NCBI GenBank assembly: GCA_013813615.1
Contig: JACCRJ010000701.1
Span: 1 to 5,510 of the forward strand
Direction: 5' to 3'
DNA from: Lautropia sp.
GTDB lineage: Bacteria > Pseudomonadota > Gammaproteobacteria > Burkholderiales > Burkholderiaceae_E
DNA length: 5,510 bases
Shown here: piece after piece, positions 1-4,758 of the stretch
Layout: each line of letters opens with the position of its first letter
Numbering within the stretch: the first letter of the stretch is position 1
Program-made: the position numbers and the translations under genes
Notes under the pieces: model-generated
Databases searched by the model: none
What the model saw: the letters and a program-made list of their open reading frames with translations, nothing else
What the model was told of the DNA's origin: nothing

Positions 1-534
1 GTCGCCTTCGAAAACCCAGTAGCCGAACTCGCCGCGAACCGAGAGGATCCGGCCGAAGTAGCCGGCGTCGATCAGCATCTTGAGCTTCAGCAGCCCCGGC
101 AGCCACAGCTTGTCCTGCACGACGCCGTGCTTGACCCCCGCCTTGCGGGCTGCCTCGTAGATCCCCATCGCTTCGGCGAGATTCGTGGCCGACGGCTTTT
201 CGCAGTAGACGTGCTTGCCGGCGGCGATCGCCTTCTTGATCAGCGACGGTCGCATCTGGGTGGTGGCGGCATCGAAGAAGACGGTGTCGGCCTTGTTCGC
301 CAGCGCCTGGTCGAGGTCGGTCCCCCAGCGCTCGACGCCGTGCTGCTTCGCCAACGCCTGCATCCTCTCCTCGCCGCGGCCGATCAGAATCGGATCCGGC
401 ATCACGCGGTCACCGTTGGCGAGCCTTACGCCCCCCTGCTCCCGGATCGCCTTGATCGAGCGGATCAGGTGCTGGTTCATCCCCATGCGGCCGGTGACGC
501 CATGCATCACGATGCCTAGTTTCTTCGTAGCCAT
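1..534 (-). CDS. Gfo/Idh/MocA family NAD(P)-dependent oxidoreductase, N-terminal part (cut by left window edge)
   Basis: The frame is open from an ATG at 534-532 to the window edge, giving 178 codons without a stop. The protein starts [18 protein letters not shown], a beta strand followed by a glycine-rich turn (G12, G15, G18) typical of a Rossmann NAD(P)-binding fold. Residues 107-114 read KHVYCEKP. This is the family's hallmark EKP motif, and its lysine (K113) normally contacts cofactor and substrate. After it come the usual helix and the start of the alpha/beta C-terminal domain ([20 protein letters not shown]). Family members run about 330-400 residues, so roughly half is missing. They oxidise or reduce sugars, inositols and related polyols or acids in the cytoplasm; the substrate cannot be read from this half. 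The start is supported by GGAGAG just upstream. The gene lies 158 bp downstream of the dioxygenase on the same strand and may be co-transcribed with it. Family assignment is secure, substrate unknown. Confidence 0.92.
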   Translation of the reverse strand, partial: MATKKLGIVMHGVTGRMGMNQHLIRSIKAIREQGGVRLANGDRVMPDPILIGRGEERMQALAKQHGVERWGTDLDQALANKADTVFFDAATTQMRPSLIKKAIAAGKHVYCEKPSATNLAEAMGIYEAARKAGVKHGVVQDKLWLPGLLKLKMLIDAGYFGRILSVRGEFGYWVFEGD

Positions 535-692
535 TCTCTCTCCATCGATGGATCTGCTGGGTCCGTTACCGGCGCTGCCGGGGCCGGGGAGCCGGGACCG
601 CCTGGCGGGCGTCGGTCGCTGGAGGCTGCCCGCTGCCGGTGTCGAAGTGGTTCATGCCGGTGCCGCCGGATCGATCCGTAGCCGGCTCGTTC
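535..692. other. Gap between dioxygenase and oxidoreductase genes
   Basis: This 158-base stretch lies between two same-strand genes and contains no convincing gene. It holds two perfect 12-base palindromes, TCCATCGATGGA at 541-552 and CGGATCGATCCG at 667-678, both centred on ATCGAT. It also holds a short GC hairpin (569-573 pairing with 577-581). No T-tract follows any of these on the minus strand, so I do not call a terminator. I see no clear internal promoter either, so read-through from the dioxygenase gene is plausible. Confidence 0.5.
538..543 (-). promoter_or_regulatory. Ribosome binding site of the Gfo/Idh/MocA gene
   Basis: On the minus strand GGAGAG lies 3 bases before the ATG at 534 (its GGAG core is 5 bases before). 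It fixes the start of a gene whose stop lies outside the window. The first three bases of the site fall inside a 12-base palindrome (541-552), so local pairing could partly hide it. Confidence 0.6.
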
Positions 693-1436
693 TCAAGTGA
701 TGCGCAGCTTCAGGCTGTCATCATAGGGCAGCGCCGGGTGCTCGAAGAAAGTGTGCGAGTTGACATAGTGCAGCGCGCAAGCGCGGCGCCAGCGGATCGA
801 CAAGTTCGGCCCCGACTGATGAAAGGTATTGCCGTGGTGAAACGAGACGCCGCCTCTCATCACCGGGGCCGGCGTCATCGGCTGGCGCGACAGGATGGTC
901 TCGGGCAACTGCAGGTTATACGGCTCGCCCGGCGGGGCTTCATGCGGATACACCGGTCCCTGGTTGGTCCCCTCGCCGAAGTAGAGGCAGCCGTTCTCGA
1001 GGGTTGCATCGTCAAGTGCGATCCAGGCGGTCACCACCCCCTCGACATCGTTCGGGCCGAAGTAGAAGTTGTCCTGATGCGCCGGCTTCGGACCGCCGCC
1101 TTCCGGCGGCTTGAAGAAGATCTGGCTGAAGTAGACCCAGACGCCGGAGCCGATCAGTTGCTCCACCAGCGCGACCAGCGCCGGCGAAGCGGCCAGCCGC
1201 CGCACCGATTCCCGATGGTGGTGGGGATTGTCCAGCTTGCGCAGGACCGCCCGGGCGGTGACGCCGCCGTCGACGTACCAGGCGCGCTGCTCGGCCGGCA
1301 GTTCGGCGAGGAACTCCTCGCCCCAGCGCTGGATGTCCTCGACGACACCAGTGGTCTGGGCGCTGTCGAAGACGCCGGGCACAGTCAGGTGGCCGACATG
1401 CCGGTAGCGGGCCTTGTCGCTCTCGGTCAGGATCAT
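693..1436 (-). CDS. Phytanoyl-CoA dioxygenase (PhyH) family Fe(II)/2-oxoglutarate-dependent oxygenase
   Basis: The predicted product is a 247-residue cytoplasmic protein with the PhyH double-stranded beta-helix signature. The iron-binding HxD is H120-Q-D122 in KPAHQDNFYF. It is followed by the family-typical stretch TAWIALDDATLENGCLYF (136-153). The distal iron ligand is H206 in HQSGPN, and the arginine that binds the 2-oxoglutarate carboxylate is R217 or R218 in RWRRACALHY. All expected catalytic residues are present, so the enzyme should be active. PhyH proteins couple oxidative decarboxylation of 2-oxoglutarate to hydroxylation, or oxidative removal of a side group, from a small molecule. 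The sequence lacks an EctD-like motif and I cannot name the substrate. The start ATG has GGAGAG 5 bases upstream. It is the first gene of a leftward unit facing the methyltransferase operon and probably precedes the MocA-type oxidoreductase in one transcript. An operator-like repeat sits about 37 bases before its start codon. Confidence 0.93.
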   Translation of the reverse strand: MILTESDKARYRHVGHLTVPGVFDSAQTTGVVEDIQRWGEEFLAELPAEQRAWYVDGGVTARAVLRKLDNPHHHRESVRRLAASPALVALVEQLIGSGVWVYFSQIFFKPPEGGGPKPAHQDNFYFGPNDVEGVVTAWIALDDATLENGCLYFGEGTNQGPVYPHEAPPGEPYNLQLPETILSRQPMTPAPVMRGGVSFHHGNTFHQSGPNLSIRWRRACALHYVNSHTFFEHPALPYDDSLKLRIT

Positions 1437-1441
1437 CGCAG

Positions 1442-1447
1442 CTCTCC
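1442..1447 (-). promoter_or_regulatory. Ribosome binding site of the PhyH gene
   Basis: GGAGAG on the minus strand lies 5 bases from the ATG at 1436, a near-ideal Shine-Dalgarno position. The same hexamer precedes the next gene of this strand. It supports the chosen start. Confidence 0.7.
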
Positions 1448-1472
1448 AGCGCCCGGGCTCCCCGGTCCGCTT

Positions 1473-1488
1473 TTAACTTGTTAGTTAA
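1473..1488. promoter_or_regulatory. Operator-like inverted repeat, TTAACT-TGTT-AGTTAA
   Basis: This is a perfect 6-base inverted repeat with a 4-base spacer, 16 bases in all, in an AT-rich island within GC-rich DNA. The size, symmetry and TTAACT half-site resemble binding sites of dimeric winged-helix regulators such as MarR-family repressors of catabolic genes. That family link is an inference, because no regulator gene is visible here. The repeat lies immediately downstream of the predicted -10 box of the leftward promoter and covers its expected transcription start. A protein bound there would block that promoter. It is not a terminator of either operon, since it lies upstream of both start codons and the stem is AT-only. 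Confidence 0.6.
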
Positions 1489-1489
1489 T

Positions 1490-1519
1490 AATGTACGTCC
1501 GCTCCGGCAAGCGCGTCAA
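1490..1519 (-). promoter_or_regulatory. Candidate sigma-70 promoter of the PhyH operon
   Basis: Read on the minus strand, the -35 box is TTGACG (1514-1519; five of six consensus bases). After an 18-base spacer comes the -10 box TACATT (1490-1495; four of six). Transcription would start near 1480-1484, inside the 1473-1488 inverted repeat, leaving a leader of about 45 bases with a good ribosome binding site. The match was made by eye. Confidence 0.5.
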
Positions 1520-1539
1520 CGCATCGGACGGCCAATCCT

Positions 1540-1559
1540 GCTTCGAAGCTGCTTGAAGC
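1540..1559. repeat. Tandem small palindromes GCTTCGAAGC and GCTTgAAGC
   Basis: A perfect 10-base palindrome at 1540-1549 is followed, after one base, by a 9-base near-copy at 1551-1559 that is itself symmetric around a central G. The pair lies in the divergent gap, and the second unit overlaps the candidate -35 box of the rightward operon. It could be a second operator, distinct in sequence from the TTAACT repeat. It could also be chance, since each unit is short. Confidence 0.35.
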
Positions 1560-1581
1560 GGCAACCACCGCGAATTAACAT
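1553..1581 (+). promoter_or_regulatory. Candidate sigma-70 promoter of the methyltransferase operon
   Basis: A TTGAAG (1553-1558) and a TAACAT (1576-1581) are separated by 17 bases; each matches four of six consensus bases. Transcription would begin near 1588, giving a leader of about 70 bases before the ATG at 1657. The boxes are weak, which would suit a promoter that needs an activator. I found no riboswitch-like fold in the leader. Confidence 0.35.
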
Positions 1582-1656
1582 CTGTGGGCCGGTTATCGCC
1601 AATGCTGCTCTGGCGCCAGGCAGGGCCGATACCGAAAGCGCGCCAGCCACTGCGAC

Positions 1657-2673
1657 ATGACAAAAATGCCAAGAATCAAGACAACCGTGGTCGGCTCCTA
1701 CCCCGTGCCGGAGTGGCTGATCAACAGCCCGTCGGATCAGGCGCTGATGGATGCGACCCGGCTGATCATCGCCATCCAGGAGCAGGCCGGCGTGGAAGTG
1801 GTCTGTGACGGCGAGCTCTACCGCTTCGACATCAACCATCCCGAGACCAACGGGATGATCGAATACTTCGTGAAGCCGATGGACGGCATCACCCAGCGCT
1901 TTTCATTCGAGGAGCTGATGGCCTACCGCTCCAGCACCGGCATGCGGTTCCGCACACGGCCGCCGGGCACCGTGATCGGCCCGGTCGGGCACGGCAGCCT
2001 GGATCTGCCGCTCGCCTGCTCGCGCGCAAAGGCCCTGGCGAACAACACCTTCAAGTTCACCGTCACCGGGCCGCACATGCTGGCGAAGACCCTGATCAAC
2101 AAGCACTACCAGGACACCCCGGAGCTGGCGCACGCCCTTGCCGACTCGCTCGCCGAGCAGATCCGCCACCTCGATGCGGACGTCGTCCAGATCGACGAAG
2201 CGAACCTGCCGGGACATCCGGAGGAATGGCAGTGGGCCGCATCCGCCATCAACCGGATGCTGGACGCCGTGCCCGGCACGCCGGCGGTTCACCTGTGCTT
2301 CGGCAACTACGGCGGCCAGACCATCCAGAAAGGCAGCTGGGACCAGCTGATGCAGTACCTCAACGAGCTGCATGCAGATCACGTGGTGCTGGAGTGCGCC
2401 CATCGTCCGCCGGAGGAAATGCTGGCCTTCAAGGACCTGCGTCCCGATATCGGCTTCGGCCTGGGGGTGGTGGACATCAAGGCCACGGACGTGGAGAGCG
2501 CAGACCAGGTTGCCCGCGCCATCGAACACGCCGAAGCCGTGCTGGGCGCGGGGCGGGTCCGCTATATTCATCCCGACTGCGGCTTCTGGATGCTCAAGCG
2601 GACCATCGCCGATGCGAAGATGGCCGCGCTGGTGCGTGGGCGGGATCTCTTCGAAGGTGTTGAAGACAGATGA
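1657..2673 (+). CDS. Cobalamin-independent methionine synthase (MetE)-like methyltransferase, catalytic domain only
   Basis: The 338-residue protein corresponds to the C-terminal catalytic barrel of MetE (COG0620) and begins with the family's TTVVGSYPVP strand and loop (9-18). The four zinc ligands known from MetE are all recognisable: H212 and C214 (VHLCFGNYGG), E246 (VVLECAHR) and C308 (IHPDCGFWML). QIDEANL (178-184) matches the substrate-binding Asp-Glu loop. The N-terminal domain of full MetE (about 750 residues), needed to use methyltetrahydrofolate triglutamate, is absent. Short relatives include core-MetE methionine synthases fed by methyl-corrinoid proteins and thiol alkyltransferases such as epoxyalkane:coenzyme M transferase. 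A zinc-activated thiol is the likely nucleophile here, but the thiol and alkyl donor cannot be read. It is the first gene of a three-gene unit, and its stop overlaps the next start (ATGA). The start lacks a clear Shine-Dalgarno site; ATG at 1666 is an equally possible start. Confidence 0.88.
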   Translation: MTKMPRIKTTVVGSYPVPEWLINSPSDQALMDATRLIIAIQEQAGVEVVCDGELYRFDINHPETNGMIEYFVKPMDGITQRFSFEELMAYRSSTGMRFRTRPPGTVIGPVGHGSLDLPLACSRAKALANNTFKFTVTGPHMLAKTLINKHYQDTPELAHALADSLAEQIRHLDADVVQIDEANLPGHPEEWQWAASAINRMLDAVPGTPAVHLCFGNYGGQTIQKGSWDQLMQYLNELHADHVVLECAHRPPEEMLAFKDLRPDIGFGLGVVDIKATDVESADQVARAIEHAEAVLGAGRVRYIHPDCGFWMLKRTIADAKMAALVRGRDLFEGVEDR

Positions 2674-3722
2674 ACCCGAGCGATCGCAAGTTGCCGGCCG
2701 GCTTCGCCGATGCGGCGGAGCTGGAAGAATTCATGACCCGGCCGTCGCCGGAGCTCATCGCCGACCTGTCGCGGGTCGACGGCGACATCATGGTGCTCGG
2801 CGTGGGCGGCAAGATGGGCCCTACCCTCGCGCGCCTGGCCAAGCGCGCCGCGCCGGGCAAGCGGGTGATCGGGGTCGCCCGCTTCTCCGACCCGTCGCTG
2901 GGCGACGTCTTGCAAGGCCAGGGTGTGGAATGCATCGCCTGCGACCTGCTGGATCGCGAAGCGCTTGGCCGGCTGCCGAATGCCGAAGCGGGCGTCAGGA
3001 ATATCGTGTTCATGGCGGGCCACAAGTTCGGCGCCGCGGACAATGCGTCGCTCACCTGGATGATGAACGTCGGCGTGCCGATGATGGTTGCAGATACGTT
3101 CCGGAACGCGCGCATCGTCTCGTTCTCCACCGCGTGCGTATATCCGTTCGTCCCGGTCGACGGGCCCGGAGCGTCGGAAGCCACGCCGGCCAATCCGCCG
3201 AGCGGCGACTACGCGAATTCCTGCGTCGGCCGCGAGCGGATGTTCGAGTACGGTTCGCACAAGTACGGCACGCCCGGCCGCTCGGTGAGGCTGTCCTACG
3301 CGATCGACACCCGCTACGGCGTGCTGCACGACGTCGCCACGGCAGTGCTGGGCGGCGCGACGCTCGATCTGACCATGGGCCATGCGGATGTCATCTGGCA
3401 GGGCGACGCGAACGAGCAGTCGCTGCGCCTGCTCGCCCACTGCACCACGCCTGCCACGCCGATCAACATCACCGGGCCCGAGCACACCAGCATCCGCTGG
3501 CTGGCCGAGGAGTTCGGCCGGCGGCTGGGCCGCAAGCCGAAATTCAGCGGGACCGAAGCCGCCAGCGCCTGGCTGGAGGACACGACGGCATCGCAGCGCC
3601 TGCTCGGCAAGCCGCGAGTGCCGATCGACGCGATGATCGATTGGGTGGCGGACTGGGTGAGCCGCGGCAAGCCCAGCCTGGGCAAGCCGACGCACTTCTC
3701 GACGCGGGACGGCAAGTACTGA
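2670..3722 (+). CDS. NAD(P)-binding epimerase/dehydratase-like protein (extended SDR) with altered active site
   Basis: The 350-residue protein has a Rossmann fold beginning after an unusual N-terminal extension of about 38 residues. The dinucleotide loop is GVGGKMG (44-50) after DIMVL. An acidic CDLLD (91-95) lies where extended SDRs often bind the adenine. FSTACVYPF (152-160) corresponds to the catalytic Ser/Thr strand (S153, T154), and a C-terminal part with NITGPEHTSIRWLAEEF (266-282) resembles the NAD-dependent epimerase substrate domain. The catalytic motif normally reads YxxxK. Here it is Y181-A-N-S-C185, with the following E189 conserved, so the lysine is a cysteine. The protein may therefore bind a nucleotide without classical SDR chemistry, or use a different mechanism. 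Its ATG overlaps the methyltransferase stop by 4 bases, implying translational coupling and a shared pathway. GAAGG (2653-2657) and GAAGA (2662-2666) are possible ribosome sites. Substrate unknown. Confidence 0.87.
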   Translation: MNPSDRKLPAGFADAAELEEFMTRPSPELIADLSRVDGDIMVLGVGGKMGPTLARLAKRAAPGKRVIGVARFSDPSLGDVLQGQGVECIACDLLDREALGRLPNAEAGVRNIVFMAGHKFGAADNASLTWMMNVGVPMMVADTFRNARIVSFSTACVYPFVPVDGPGASEATPANPPSGDYANSCVGRERMFEYGSHKYGTPGRSVRLSYAIDTRYGVLHDVATAVLGGATLDLTMGHADVIWQGDANEQSLRLLAHCTTPATPINITGPEHTSIRWLAEEFGRRLGRKPKFSGTEAASAWLEDTTASQRLLGKPRVPIDAMIDWVADWVSRGKPSLGKPTHFSTRDGKY

Positions 3723-3729
3723 GTCCGCC

Positions 3730-4701
3730 TTGTCTTCCTCCACCCCCGCCGCCCGTCCCCTGACCGAGGCCGACCTTCCCGGCTGCCTCGAACTGTCCCG
3801 TTCGGCCCAGTGGAACCAGAACGAGGCTGACTGGCGGATGATGCTGGCCTTGGGCCGCGGGTGGGGGATCGATGCCGAAGCGGTCGTTGCAGGTTCCGAC
3901 GCCGGCATCGAAGCCGCCGCGGGTGCGGGCAAGCGCCGGCTGGCCGCGTCCGTCGTCGTGATCCCGTACCGGCTTCTGCCCGGCGACCCGGTCGGCGCGG
4001 CAGCAGGCAGCGACGCCAGGCGTGCGGCCCCCCTCGCCGGCTGCGCGTGGGTGAGCATGGTGCTGGTGTTGCCGCAGTTCAAACGCCGCGGGCTGGCGAC
4101 GCAGATGTTGCGCCATGCGCTGGAATACCTGCGGGCCGCGCGCCTGGCGCCGGTGCTGGATGCGACACCGGCCGGCTATCCGGTTTACCTGCAGGAAGGC
4201 TTTGGCCCCGCCTGGGGCTTCCGGCGCTACCGGCGCGAGCCGGTGGCACTCGATCCCGACGCCGCCGACGCGCCCCGCACGCGCCTCGTCGAAGCGCGCG
4301 ACTGGCCCGGCGTCATGGCTTTCGATGCACCGGCCTTCGGCGCCGATCGCGAGCGCCTGCTGCGCCTGCTCGCGGACCGGATGCCGCAGGCCGCGCGGGT
4401 CGCGGAGCAGGACGGCCGGATCACCGGTTTCGCGTTCGGCCGGGATGGCCGCGAAGCCAGCCAGATCGGCCCGCTGGTGGCCCAGTCGCCGCAGGTCGCT
4501 CAGGGCCTGCTCGACGACGTGCTCGCAAGCGTGGCGGGCGCGGTCCAGGTGGACCTGGCCGACCGTTACCTGGCACTGCTTCAGGGCCTCGTCGCGCGCG
4601 GCTTCGTGCTGCAGCGGCCGTTCACCCGGATGACGACGGCTGCCGCGCCACCCGGTGCTCCGGCGCGGGTCGTGCTGGTGGCCGGACCGGAACTCGGCTG
4701 A
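3730..4701 (+). CDS. Two-domain GNAT family N-acetyltransferase
   Basis: The 323-residue protein opens with RPLTEADLPGCLEL, the usual first strand and helix of a GNAT fold. The acetyl-CoA loop is VLPQFKRRGLATQML (113-127), close to the Q/R-x-x-G-x-G/A motif but with lysine at the first position (K118) and A123 at the last. VYLQEGFGPAWGFRRYRR (152-169) is the matching domain end. Residues 185-323 form a second unit (FDAPAFGADRERLLRLL, QIGPLVA, closing GPELG) that resembles the degenerate C-terminal GNAT domain Acetyltransf_18. A long Gly/Ala-rich insertion (about 84-104) interrupts the first domain. The acceptor is unknown: a small amine, an amino acid or a pathway intermediate are all possible. 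The start is a TTG 7 bases after the epimerase-like gene, chosen because homology begins at about residue 9 and the next in-frame ATG (3838) would remove the first strand. The Shine-Dalgarno site is weak, so translation may depend on coupling. Confidence 0.85.
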   Translation: MSSSTPAARPLTEADLPGCLELSRSAQWNQNEADWRMMLALGRGWGIDAEAVVAGSDAGIEAAAGAGKRRLAASVVVIPYRLLPGDPVGAAAGSDARRAAPLAGCAWVSMVLVLPQFKRRGLATQMLRHALEYLRAARLAPVLDATPAGYPVYLQEGFGPAWGFRRYRREPVALDPDAADAPRTRLVEARDWPGVMAFDAPAFGADRERLLRLLADRMPQAARVAEQDGRITGFAFGRDGREASQIGPLVAQSPQVAQGLLDDVLASVAGAVQVDLADRYLALLQGLVARGFVLQRPFTRMTTAAAPPGAPARVVLVAGPELG

Positions 4702-4758
4702 TCCGGCAGGACTATCCGGGAGCTGTGGCAAGGGCTGCCCTGCCGCCGGCTGCGACGC
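4702..4758. other. Convergent gap between GNAT gene and transport gene
   Basis: These 57 bases separate two genes that meet tail to tail. They contain an imperfect hairpin, GGC-A-AGGG (4727-4734) pairing with CCCTGCC (4738-4744) around a CTG loop. Neither strand shows the T-tract of an intrinsic terminator. Transcription probably ends by another route, for example Rho, or overlaps between the two units. Confidence 0.4.

Noticed and set aside
569..581. GC hairpin between the leftward genes as a terminator
   Set aside because: The 5-base stem is not followed by a T-tract on the minus strand, so there is no support for intrinsic termination.
566..655. 29-codon minus-strand reading frame in the gap (starts MNHFDTG)
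   Set aside because: It has no ribosome binding site, its composition is Pro/Arg/Gln-rich and it resembles nothing known; most likely chance.
639..1484. 281-codon open frame on the plus strand
   Set aside because: It is the antisense shadow of the PhyH gene, which has full catalytic motifs and a ribosome binding site.
1610..1619. Palindrome CTGGCGCCAG
   Set aside because: A 10-base GC-rich palindrome is expected by chance in such DNA, and it does not align with a promoter element.
1582..1656. Riboswitch (SAM, cobalamin or similar) in the leader of the MetE-like gene
   Set aside because: The leader of about 70 bases is too short for a cobalamin riboswitch, and I could not find SAM-riboswitch core stems or a following terminator.
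2372..3763. 463-codon open frame on the plus strand
   Set aside because: It overlaps two well-supported genes in another frame, and its product is Arg/Pro-rich without any family signature.
2568..4082. 504-codon open frame on the minus strand
   Set aside because: It runs antisense across the SDR-like and GNAT genes, has Arg/Ala/Gly-rich low-information sequence and no recognisable domain. High-GC codon bias produces such antisense open frames.
3544..4731. 395-codon open frame on the minus strand
   Set aside because: It is antisense to the GNAT gene, with biased composition and no motif.
4727..4744. Hairpin in the convergent gap as a bidirectional terminator
   Set aside because: The stem has a bulge and no T-run on either side.
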